Shown piece by piece: positions 6,616 through 13,770 of a stretch of 30,807 nt of DNA. Position 1 is the first letter of the stretch. Every line of letters starts with the position of its first letter. Location of the stretch: NCBI GenBank assembly GCA_034433305.1, contig DAOUAM010000023.1, positions 1 to 30,807 of the forward strand, written 5' to 3'. The position numbers and the translations under genes are program-made. This DNA comes from DAOUAM01 sp034433305. Its GTDB lineage: Bacteria > Chloroflexota > Dehalococcoidia > Lucifugimonadales > DAOUAM01. The notes beneath the pieces are model-generated. The model was not told the DNA's origin, did no database searches, and saw only the letters and a list, made by a program, of their open reading frames with translations.

Positions 6616-7947
6616 CTACTGGAGTTCCCTGATCCGTTTCTGGGTGGCGACGATGATGGCGGTGGTAGCCAGCACCATGCCGGCCAGCGTCGCCACGGCG
6701 ACTCGCGGCCCCAGCAGCTCGGCGATGGCCCCCGCCGGAAGGACGCCCAGAGGCATCAGGCCGAAGTTCATGAGGAAAACGCTCATCACGCGGCCGCGGT
6801 ACTGGTCCTCGGTGACCTCCATTATGAGGGCCTGGTTCAGCGTCCGGCGGCCCGAGTCTCCCAGGCCCAGCACCAGCATGATACCGATGGCCGCGGCGTA
6901 CACGGGCACCAGCGCTACCAGCAGCAGCCCGACGCCAGATATGAACGTCCCCGCCATGAGCAGCATGCCCCGGTTCCACCTTCCCACCGAGGCGATGGCC
7001 AGGGAGCCGACCAGTGACCCCATGCCCATGATGCTCAGCAGCAGGCCAAGGACATCAGGGCCTCGGTGGTATATGTCCACCACGAAGACGGGAAGCAACT
7101 GCTGGAAGGGCATCACCAGCAGCGCCGTGGCAAGCCCCACGATGAGCAGCACCGTCACCAGCGGGCTGCGCCAGATGTAGGACAGCCCGGCCTTGATGTC
7201 GCCCAGCATGGCACTCCTGGCGGCAGTGGACTTGCCGGGGTTGCGGATTATGCCCGTGAGCACTACCGAGGCGAAGCACATGGCCGCGGTTATGTAGAAG
7301 ACCCAGTCCGGCCCGATGAAGTCGTAGAGCACGCCTGCGATAGCGGGCGCCGCCAGGGTCGCGGCGCTCATGCCGGCGGCATTGAGGGCCATGGCGTTGG
7401 CTAGCAGCGACCTGCCCACCAGTTGCGGGATTATCGCCTGGCGCGCCGGCATCATGAAGGAAAAGACGATTCCCTGGAGCATGGAGGCCACCAGCAGGTG
7501 CGCCCAGGTCACAATGCCCGCGGTCACGGTGAGGCCGATGTACAGCGCGATGAGGCCGGCAAAGGCCTGGCTGGCCTGGATTACTCGCCTCCGCTCCAGC
7601 CTGTCGGCGATGGCGCCGCCGAACAGGGCCAGGCTCAGCATGGGCAGGGCAAACCCCGCGTTGACCACGCCCAGGATGAAAGGCGACGAGGTGATGTCGT
7701 AGGTCAGATAGCTCCGCGCCACCGATTGCATCTGGATGCTGCCCATGGTGAACAGCAGTCCAGCGAACAGGTAGCGGAAGTCGCGGTTGCCCAGGGAGAC
7801 GAAGGTATGGCCGATGCTGCCGGACCTGGCACTGGCCTGGCCAGCCCCGCCGGACTGCGCTAAGGAAGCCTGGCCGGCACTCCTGGCCCCGGTGGGCCGG
7901 GCCACGGTTGGACCTTCCTCAGTGCCCAGGTGGGTGCTATCGCTCAT
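6616..7947 (-). CDS. MFS transporter (EntS/MFS_3-like), paralogue B
   Basis: A 443-residue major facilitator exporter, strongly similar along its length to the downstream paralogue. It has the same LGVVN-x-G-x-A start of a membrane segment, the loop GGAIADRLERRR at 110-121, and the block TEDQYRGRVMSVFLMNFG near the C-terminus. The N-terminal 45 residues are Gly/Ala/Ser-rich and differ from paralogue A. The start is set at 7947, where a TATAGT box lies exactly 6 nt upstream; the ATG at 7983 would put the promoter inside the gene. Each copy appears to have its own promoter, so they are not obviously one operon. The cargo is unknown. Confidence 0.9.
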   Translation of the reverse strand: MSDSTHLGTEEGPTVARPTGARSAGQASLAQSGGAGQASARSGSIGHTFVSLGNRDFRYLFAGLLFTMGSIQMQSVARSYLTYDITSSPFILGVVNAGFALPMLSLALFGGAIADRLERRRVIQASQAFAGLIALYIGLTVTAGIVTWAHLLVASMLQGIVFSFMMPARQAIIPQLVGRSLLANAMALNAAGMSAATLAAPAIAGVLYDFIGPDWVFYITAAMCFASVVLTGIIRNPGKSTAARSAMLGDIKAGLSYIWRSPLVTVLLIVGLATALLVMPFQQLLPVFVVDIYHRGPDVLGLLLSIMGMGSLVGSLAIASVGRWNRGMLLMAGTFISGVGLLLVALVPVYAAAIGIMLVLGLGDSGRRTLNQALIMEVTEDQYRGRVMSVFLMNFGLMPLGVLPAGAIAELLGPRVAVATLAGMVLATTAIIVATQKRIRELQ

Positions 7948-8342
7948 AGGGCTACTATACACCCGCCTTCGCAGCAAGCACAACCTGTGCTTGCTGCGCT
8001 GGGGCCATGGATGCAGCTTCCCTGACGTTTACGATTAGTCCTCATGTACAGTCTGCTCGGCGGCGATATACGGTCTAAGTTTAGCTGGTAACCTATTTAC
8101 TTCTGTCACCATTATTTCATAACGTGTTTGTCTGGCAACGCTTACCCCAGGGTGTCTGACAGGCCCTGGTGCCTGGAGAGGGTCACACTCTCGCCCTGCA
8201 CCCCTTTCCCCTTGTAGGACTGTCTGCTTATGGCCCCAGGGGTGAAGGCCAGGAAGGGGCAAGGTCTCATCCATACACATCTTGAAGCCGCCGGGCGCGG
8301 CCTGTGTGAGCGTTGACTGAAGCAGGACTGGGAGCACTCAAT
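7948..8342. other. Intergenic region upstream of the epimerase
   Basis: This divergent gap has no supported gene. The left end holds the MFS B promoter. An AT-richer stretch (8040-8140) may contain the epimerase promoter, but no clear -35/-10 pair was identified. A diverged copy of the dispersed repeat (GGCCAGGAAGGGGC core) lies around 8190-8265. Confidence 0.45.
7954..7959 (-). promoter_or_regulatory. TATAGT -10 box for leaderless MFS B mRNA
   Basis: TATAGT, then 6 bases, then the ATG at 7947: the same geometry as the other paralogue. TTGTGC lies 18 bp upstream as a possible -35. No Shine-Dalgarno sequence is present. Confidence 0.55.
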
Positions 8343-9461
8343 ATGAGCAAACGTATTCTCATCACTGGTGGGGCGGGCTTCATCGGCTCACACCTTGCCG
8401 ACGGACTGCTGAGGCTTGGCTACCGCGTGCGCGTGCTGGACAGGCTCTCGGCGCAGGTGCATGGCGAGGAGGGCCGCCGGCCGGCGTACCTTAATCCAGA
8501 GGTAGAGCTTATAGTCGGCAACATTCAGAACCCGCAGACGGTGCGGCGTGCGCTGCGCGGTGTGGAGGCCGTCTTTCACCTGGCGGCGGCCATCGGCGTG
8601 GGCCAGAGCATGTACCAGGTCGCCAGCTACACCAGCACCAACAACTTTGGCACCGCCGTTCTGCTGGAGGCCCTGCTGGAGCGGCCCGTGAAGCGGCTGA
8701 TAGTCGCCTCCAGCATGGGCATCTACGGCGAGGGCCTCTACCGCGCGCCCGATGGGCGGATGTACGACAGCGTTGAGCGCACCCTGGAGCAGCTCAAAGC
8801 AGGCCAGTGGGAGCCACGCACTCCCGAAGGCGAGGCGCTGGAGCCTCTACCTACGCCGGAGACCAAGCCTCCTTCCCTGGCCTCTATTTATGCCCTGTCC
8901 AAGTACGACCAGGAACGTATGTGCATGATCATTGGCCGCGCCTACGATATCCCTACTGTGGCCCTGCGCTTCTTCAACGTGTATGGCCCACGTCAGGCAT
9001 TGTCCAACCCCTGCACCGGCGTCCTGGCCATATTCGCGTCGCGGCTCCTCAACGACAGGCCGCCCCTGATCTACGAGGACGGCCTTCAGCGGCGGGACTT
9101 TGTGAGCGTCCATGACGTGGTGCAGGCCTGCCGCCTGGCCTTGGAGGTGCCGGAGGCGGCGGGCAAAGCCTTTAACGTGGGTAGCGGCAGCGCCTTCACA
9201 GTGCTGGAAGTGGCCCACCTCATGGCCCGCGTGCTGGGCAAGGAGGGCATCAGCCCCCAGGTCACGGGCAAGTTCCGGGCAGGGGACATACGCCACTGCT
9301 TCGCCGATATTTCTCAGGCCCGGCAGGTGCTGGGCTACAGTCCCCAGGTGGCCCTGGAGGAGGGAATGGACGAGATGGCCGAGTGGCTGGCCGGCCAGAT
9401 CGCCGTTGACCGGGTGGAGGAGGCGGCCGCCGAGCTTACCTCGCGGGGGCTGAGCGCATGA
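8343..9461 (+). CDS. NAD-dependent sugar epimerase/dehydratase
   Basis: A 372-residue extended SDR acting on nucleotide-linked sugars. The dinucleotide motif TGGAGFIG lies at 8-15, the catalytic Ser is in VASSMGIYGEG near 123, and the active-site pair is Tyr183/Lys187 (YALSK). A proline-rich insertion just before the Tyr resembles that of epimerases found in glycosyl clusters. It is likely a 4-epimerase- or dehydratase-type enzyme; the exact sugar cannot be named. The ATG at 8343 starts the Rossmann strand and follows GGGAGC; an earlier ATG at 8313 adds only ten unconserved residues. Its stop overlaps the next ATG (ATGA), so a coupled downstream gene once followed. Confidence 0.9.
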   Translation: MSKRILITGGAGFIGSHLADGLLRLGYRVRVLDRLSAQVHGEEGRRPAYLNPEVELIVGNIQNPQTVRRALRGVEAVFHLAAAIGVGQSMYQVASYTSTNNFGTAVLLEALLERPVKRLIVASSMGIYGEGLYRAPDGRMYDSVERTLEQLKAGQWEPRTPEGEALEPLPTPETKPPSLASIYALSKYDQERMCMIIGRAYDIPTVALRFFNVYGPRQALSNPCTGVLAIFASRLLNDRPPLIYEDGLQRRDFVSVHDVVQACRLALEVPEAAGKAFNVGSGSAFTVLEVAHLMARVLGKEGISPQVTGKFRAGDIRHCFADISQARQVLGYSPQVALEEGMDEMAEWLAGQIAVDRVEEAAAELTSRGLSA

Positions 9462-9592
9462 GCCACCCGGACTCCGAGACAGCATTCCCACACTCCAGCC
9501 CTGGCGAGTACGAGCACTCGAACTTCATAGCTGACGTGCGAGCCCTGGGGCCAGCCCGGCACACGATGCGAGGGGCTTTGCCGCCTGCTTAA
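9458..9592 (+). pseudogene. 44-codon remnant coupled to the epimerase
   Basis: This ORF starts in an ATGA overlap with the epimerase stop and ends after 44 codons at TAA. The protein (MSHPDSETAFPHSSPGEYEH...) has no recognisable domain. The overlap is typical of a real operon gene, and the two following fragments are also 5' stubs, so the best reading is the preserved start of a gene whose body was deleted. A genuine small protein cannot be excluded. Confidence 0.4.
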
Positions 9593-9713
9593 TCAGATTG
9601 TCTTACCTGAAATCCGCTGTCCGTGCATCCTGTCCGGGGCATGGGCCAGGCTACTCTAAAGGGGAAAATGCCCCGCCGCCCGTGTGCAGGTGCGCGCGGG
9701 TGGTGGGTTGGTT

Positions 9714-9809
9714 GTGAGGCGGACTGTGAAGTTTGCCCTGGTCAATCCCAACTGGGCCTTTGACGCCAGCACCTGTTTCGGCTGCCGCCAGCCGCACCTG
9801 CCGCACTAG
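9714..9809 (+). pseudogene. N-terminal stub of a B12-binding radical-SAM-like protein
   Basis: From the GTG at 9714 (or 9726) the frame reads VKFALVNPNWAFDAS..FGCRQPHLPH and stops at TAG. The K-(V/F)-ALVNP-x-W start followed by FGCR-x-PHLP resembles the beginning of B12-binding-domain radical SAM proteins found beside glycosyltransferases. Only about 28 conserved codons remain; the SAM cluster motif CxxxCxxC and everything after it are missing. The next gene begins 18 bp later. It is read as a deletion remnant. Confidence 0.55.
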
Positions 9810-9827
9810 GTTTCCAAGAGCGCTCTT

Positions 9828-11066
9828 ATGACACCAGCTTCCCCCGGCCCCAGGGGTACGAGCCGGGGCAGCCTGCACGCGCTGGAGGCGCGCCAGGAGG
9901 CCCATGCCCGCCATCCCTGGCGGACCGATGCCCAGGCCACGAAGGCGCGCGCCGGCGGAGGGCAACCCTCCGCACGGACCCAGGGGCCGGCCCGCGTGCT
10001 GATGACCGCTGATAGCCTGGGGGGCGTGTGGACCTGCTCGCTGGAGCTGGCCAGGGCGCTGGGCCAGCAGGGCATCGAGGTGGCGCTGGCCACCATGGGC
10101 GGCGCCCTGGCCCCATTCCAGCGCCAGCAGGCCCATGCCATCCCCACGCTCCAGCTATTCGAGAGCCAGTACAGGCTGGAGTGGATGGAGGACCCCTGGA
10201 GGGACGTGGAGGCGGCTGGCGAGTGGCTGCTGCGCCTCGAGGACATGGTGCAGCCAGATGTGGTACACCTCAACTGCTACGCCTTCGGGGCGCTGCCCTG
10301 GCGCGCTCCTGTCCTGGTGGTGGGCCACTCCTGCGTGCTCTCCTGGTGGCAGGCCGTCAAGGGCACGCCAGCGCCTCCGTCGTGGTCGGCGTACAGGGAA
10401 GCGGTAGCCAGGGGCCTGCGCGGCGCCGACATGGTGGTGGCCCCCTCGGCGGCCATGCTCTCGGAACTGGAGCGGCTGTTCGGGCCGCTTCTGGCCACCC
10501 GCGTGGTGCCCAATGGCCGCGACCGGGCGCTCTTCGCTGCCGCCAGCAAGGAGCCGCTGGTGCTGACCGTGGGCAGGTTGTGGGACGAGGGAAAGAACGT
10601 GCTGGCCCTGGAGAGCGTGGCCCGGCACCTCTCCTGGCCGGTCTACGCGGCGGGCGAGTGTACCCATCCCCAGGGCGGGACCATCAGCGCCAGGCACATC
10701 CGGCTGCTCGGCCCCCTGCCCCCAGAGCATCTGGCCCGCTGGTACGCCAGGGCGTCAGTATACGCCCTGCCAGCGCGGTACGAGCCTTTTGGCCTGTCGG
10801 TGGTGGAGGCGGCCCTGTCCGGGTGCGCCCTCGTCCTTGGAGATATACCCAGTCTGCGGGAGCTATGGGAGGACGCGGCCATCTTCGTGTCCCCCGACGA
10901 CACTCAGGCCCTCTGCTCGGCCATCCAGGAGCTGGCGGAGGACGAGGCGCTGCGCGGGCTGCTGGCGACCGGCGCCTACAGGCGGGCGCTGGAGTACAAC
11001 CCGCAGCGCATGGCCGCCGAGTACGTGGCGGTATATAGAGAGCTAGCCTTCTCGGGAAGGGACTGA
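9828..11066 (+). CDS. Family 4-type glycosyltransferase
   Basis: A 412-residue GT-B glycosyltransferase that would transfer a sugar from a nucleotide donor. The N-terminal acceptor domain starts with RVLMTADSLGGVW (56-68, glycine loop). The C-terminal domain has LTVGRLWDEGKN and the EX7E motif E319-PFGLSVV-E327 that contacts the donor. No signal peptide is seen. The first 55 residues are low-complexity and arginine/alanine-rich, unlike relatives, so the native start may be close to Met59 (10002), and the present start may come from the rearranged upstream DNA. It lies between two truncated gene stubs and looks like a survivor of a larger cluster. Confidence 0.85.
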   Translation: MTPASPGPRGTSRGSLHALEARQEAHARHPWRTDAQATKARAGGGQPSARTQGPARVLMTADSLGGVWTCSLELARALGQQGIEVALATMGGALAPFQRQQAHAIPTLQLFESQYRLEWMEDPWRDVEAAGEWLLRLEDMVQPDVVHLNCYAFGALPWRAPVLVVGHSCVLSWWQAVKGTPAPPSWSAYREAVARGLRGADMVVAPSAAMLSELERLFGPLLATRVVPNGRDRALFAAASKEPLVLTVGRLWDEGKNVLALESVARHLSWPVYAAGECTHPQGGTISARHIRLLGPLPPEHLARWYARASVYALPARYEPFGLSVVEAALSGCALVLGDIPSLRELWEDAAIFVSPDDTQALCSAIQELAEDEALRGLLATGAYRRALEYNPQRMAAEYVAVYRELAFSGRD

Positions 11067-11090
11067 CTCTGTGCAGTCCAGGCGGGCCGC

Positions 11091-11195
11091 ATGCGTACCG
11101 TGATGTTCTATCACTCCCTGGTACCCAACTGGCACCACGGGAACGCCCACTTCCTCCGTGGCGTGGCCGCTGGCTTGCTGGTCTCTCCCCTGTGA
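11091..11195 (+). pseudogene. N-terminal stub of a CgeB-like glycosyltransferase
   Basis: ATG at 11091 opens 34 codons reading TVMFYHSLVPNWHHGNAHFLRGVA and then stops at TGA. The pattern (V/L)-FYHSL-x-x-x-W-x-HGNAHFLRGV is that of the start of CgeB/spore-maturation-type glycosyltransferases. The next expected segment (usually RGHEV) is replaced by LLVSPL and a stop, and nothing of the remaining roughly 300 residues is found downstream. It is the third 5' stub in this 2.8-kb stretch. Confidence 0.6.
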
Positions 11196-11272
11196 CGGAA
11201 GGTTAGAGATGGGGCTGGCCTGGTCTTATCGCCGACGCAAGACCCGTGCCCGGACTGCGCAGAAAAATTAAG

Positions 11273-11342
11273 GGGCCCAGGCTACGAGCGACGCTCACCT
11301 GTGACTGGCACAGGAGGTACTCGCAGGTGTTCACCTGGGCCC
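11273..11342 (+). ncRNA. Candidate structured RNA before a strong terminator
   Basis: A 70-nt segment closes on itself with a 9-bp stem, GGGCCCAGG (11273-11281) with CCTGGGCCC (11334-11342). Inside are hairpins GAGC/GCTC (11286-11296) and CCTGTG-ACTGG-CACAGG (11298-11314). A further AGGT-GTTC-ACCT hairpin (11325-11336) competes with the closing stem. The perfect terminator at 11356 follows at once. It could be a small RNA, an attenuator-type leader or a 3'-UTR structure. It matches no RNA family I recognise, and no clear promoter was found. Confidence 0.35.
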
Positions 11343-11355
11343 GAGCATTTTTCGT

Positions 11356-11406
11356 CCCAGTGTAAAGGCAGGGCATAGCCCTGCCTTTACACTGGGCTTT
11401 CTTTCA
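11356..11406 (+). terminator. Strong intrinsic terminator (18-bp perfect stem)
   Basis: CCCAGTGTAAAGGCAGGG (11356-11373) is exactly complementary to 11379-11396 across a 5-nt loop. The pyrimidine tail CTTTCTTTC follows. It would stop transcription from the decayed glycosyl cluster, or define the 3' end of the structured RNA, before aroC starts at 11492. The inverted orientation has AAAAATGC-type sequence, so it could also act weakly on the minus strand. Confidence 0.8.
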
Positions 11407-11491
11407 TCATATCACGCCACGCGGCGAAGTGATAGTATATTTCGGGTAGCGGTGCCACAACACCCATCAGCAATCATCAAGGTAGCATCCT

Positions 11492-12577
11492 ATGGGTAAC
11501 ACCTTCGGCCACATGTTCCGGGTGACGACCTGGGGCGAGTCCCATGGCGACGCGGTGGGCGTCGTGGTGGACGGCTGTCCGCCAAGGCTGCCCCTGTCCG
11601 TGGAGGACATCCAGAAGGAGCTGGACCGGCGCAGGCCGGCCCAGAGCGAGATAACCTCCCAGCGCAAGGAGAGCGACCGTGCCGAGATACTTTCGGGCGT
11701 CTTCGACGGGCTGACCCTGGGCACGCCCATCCTCATCGGCGTCTGGAACGAGGACGCCCGTGGCAGGGACTACGAGCAGATGCGCACCAGGTTCCGGCCT
11801 TCCCACGCCGACTACACCTACCAGGCCAAGTACGGCATCCGCAACTGGAAGGGCGGCGGCCGGGCCAGCGCCAGGGAGACCGTCGGGCGCGTCGCCGCCG
11901 GGGCCATCGCCAGAAAGGTGCTGGCCCTGGAGCATGGCATCGAGATCGTGGGCTACGTCAAGCAGGTCTGGCAGCTCCAGGCCAGCGTGGACCCCAACAC
12001 CGTTACCGCCGCCGAGGTGGAGTCCAACATGGTGCGCTGCCCCGACCAGGACATGGCCGTGAAGATGATCGAGCGCATCAAGGAGGCCCGCAAGGACGGC
12101 GACTCCCTGGGGGGTGTGGTGGAGTGCGTGGCCCGCAACGTGCCTCCGGGCCTGGGCGAGCCGGTCTTCGACAAGCTGGAGGCAGACCTGGCCAAGGCCA
12201 TGCTCTCGCTGCCGGCCTGCAAGGGCTTCGAGGTAGGCTCAGGCTTCGCCGGCGTGCTCATGACCGGCTCCCAGCACAACGACCCCTTCTACAACGACCG
12301 GGGCCGCATCCGCACACGCACCAACTACTCGGGCGGCATCCAGGGCGGCATAAGCAACGGCGAGAACATCATCATCCGGGCGGCCTTCAAGCCCACGGCC
12401 ACCATCATGCGCCCCCAGGAGACGGTGGACGTTGACGGCAACCCCACCATCCTGGAGCCCAGGGGCCGGCACGACCCGTGCGTCCTGCCGCGGGCCGTGC
12501 CCATCGTGGAAGCCATGATGGCCCTGGTGCTGGTGGACCACGCCCTGCGCCAGCGCGGCCAGGTGGGGAGAGTGTGA
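11492..12577 (+). CDS. aroC: Chorismate synthase
   Basis: A 361-residue enzyme for the last shikimate step, converting 5-enolpyruvylshikimate-3-phosphate to chorismate with reduced FMN as cofactor, in the cytoplasm. Family marks are GESHG (15-19) near the N-terminus, FRPSHADYTYQAKYG, GRASARETVGRVAAGA, and the C-terminal block ETVDVDG...GRHDPCVLPRAVPI. Full length and typical start (MGNTFGHMFRVTTWGESHG). The ATG has AAGG about 10 nt upstream. No other aro gene is adjacent. A possible -10 (TATATT) lies near 11435-11445 after the terminator. Confidence 0.97.
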   Translation: MGNTFGHMFRVTTWGESHGDAVGVVVDGCPPRLPLSVEDIQKELDRRRPAQSEITSQRKESDRAEILSGVFDGLTLGTPILIGVWNEDARGRDYEQMRTRFRPSHADYTYQAKYGIRNWKGGGRASARETVGRVAAGAIARKVLALEHGIEIVGYVKQVWQLQASVDPNTVTAAEVESNMVRCPDQDMAVKMIERIKEARKDGDSLGGVVECVARNVPPGLGEPVFDKLEADLAKAMLSLPACKGFEVGSGFAGVLMTGSQHNDPFYNDRGRIRTRTNYSGGIQGGISNGENIIIRAAFKPTATIMRPQETVDVDGNPTILEPRGRHDPCVLPRAVPIVEAMMALVLVDHALRQRGQVGRV

Positions 12578-12598
12578 GGCTGCCCTGGAAGCCAGCGC

Positions 12599-13390
12599 CT
12601 ATACCACCGACGACGTGCCGCCGTCAATGTTGATGGCTACGCCCGTGACGTAGCTGGCCCGCTCCGAGGCCAGAAAGGCGATGACGTCGCCGGCCTCCTC
12701 GGCCTCGCCGACACGGCCCAGCGGGACGTTCTTGCCCATGTTGGCGTACCAATCGTCCAGCGTCAGGCTGGGGTCCTGGGCGCGGGCGCGCTCCCAGCGC
12801 CGCTCGTGCTGGCCGCTCTTGATCAGGCCGATGCAGACGGTGTTCACCAGGATGTTGTCCCTGGCGTAGTCCTTGGACAGGGCCTTGGTCAGCGCCAGCC
12901 CGGCGGCGCGGCTCACCGACGTGGGCACCGAGCGCGGGCCAGGGGCCTTGGCCCCCAGGTTGGTCACGTTGATGATACGCCCACCGCCCTGCCTCTTCAT
13001 GTGGGGTATGGCCTGGCGAGCGCAGCGGATGGCCGCGAAGAGCTTTAGCTCCAGGTCGGCGTACCAGGCCTCGTCGGTCACGTCCTCGAAGTAGCCGGCG
13101 GCGGAAGTCCCGGCATTGTTCACCAGTATGTCTATGCGGCCGTAGGTGGCGATGACCTTCTCGAAGAGCGAATTGATGTCCTCTGGCCTGGAGATATCCG
13201 CCGAGATGGGCATGACCTCGCCGCCGGTGGCCTCCCGTATCTCGGCGGCGGCCTTCTCCAGCACGTCTGGCCTGCGGGCGCAGATGACGACCCTGGCGCC
13301 CTCGGCGGCCAGGCGTCTGGCCGCCGCCTTGCCGATGCCCTCGCTGCCTCCGGTGACCAGCGCAACTTTGCCTTTCAGACCCAGGTCCAT
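12599..13390 (-). CDS. Divergent SDR lacking the classical catalytic residues
   Basis: A 263-residue Rossmann protein of the SDR superfamily. The cofactor loop TGGSEGIG (13-20), NNAG (91-94) and the C-terminal end INIDGG are normal. At the place of YxxxK it reads T157-S-V-S-R161, and the usual Ser is replaced in NVTN (141-144), so the standard Ser-Tyr-Lys set is absent. Some SDR subfamilies share this change, so it may be a subfamily with altered chemistry rather than a dead copy. The ATG at 13390 follows AAGGAGAG. The longer reading to 13618 has no ribosome-binding site. It converges with aroC (21 bp between stops). Confidence 0.88.
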   Translation of the reverse strand: MDLGLKGKVALVTGGSEGIGKAAARRLAAEGARVVICARRPDVLEKAAAEIREATGGEVMPISADISRPEDINSLFEKVIATYGRIDILVNNAGTSAAGYFEDVTDEAWYADLELKLFAAIRCARQAIPHMKRQGGGRIINVTNLGAKAPGPRSVPTSVSRAAGLALTKALSKDYARDNILVNTVCIGLIKSGQHERRWERARAQDPSLTLDDWYANMGKNVPLGRVGEAEEAGDVIAFLASERASYVTGVAINIDGGTSSVV

Positions 13391-13770
13391 GGCTCTCCTT
13401 TCATGAGGGTGGTAGTCAGCAATTTTATACCAGATTGGGGTGAAAGTGGCCGACAAGTCCCCACTGCCGCCATTCCCGGCGGAGCAAGGGACCTTTTGCC
13501 CCTTCCATGCACCCGTGGGCTGCCACAGTCCCCTTTCTCCCCGCTGACCTTGCTGCACGACACTTTCAGAAGGAGATGGAGGCGTCGGCGCCTGCACCAC
13601 TGTCCGCTGCATGTTCAAAAACTGTCGTGCAGTAAGGCCCTTCAGGGGAGAGCCAGACCTGTCCCCTCGACATGCCCACGGCCTGTTGGGACTCGGCCCG
13701 AAGGCCCGGGGCAGGCCCTGAGCTTGCCGATGGAGAGGGGACGGACGTTAGCCCTGAAAGTGCTATCAAA
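13391..13770. other. Intergenic region with a small inverted-repeat element
   Basis: No credible gene. It holds the small MITE-like element at 13553-13632 and GC-rich repeat-like stretches resembling the intergenic repeats elsewhere in the window (13480-13545, 13650-13740). Confidence 0.45.
13553..13632. mobile_element. Small (80-bp) MITE-like inverted-repeat element
   Basis: CTGCACGACACTTTC (13553-13567) is inverted at the far end as CTGCACGACAGTTTT on the minus strand (ending 13632). The first 10 bases are identical, and three T's follow a single mismatch. The centre folds as AGGCG-TCGG-CGCCT. No direct duplication flanks it (TTG versus TAA), so it may be a decayed element or merely a structured repeat. 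Confidence 0.4.

Noticed and set aside
8035..8337. Minus-strand ORF of 100 codons upstream of the epimerase
   Set aside because: It crosses repeat-like sequence and has no motif or ribosome-binding site.
11273..11342. tRNA or SRP RNA interpretation of the structured segment
   Set aside because: No T-loop GTTCRA with proper stem, no anticodon arm and no SRP apical motif.
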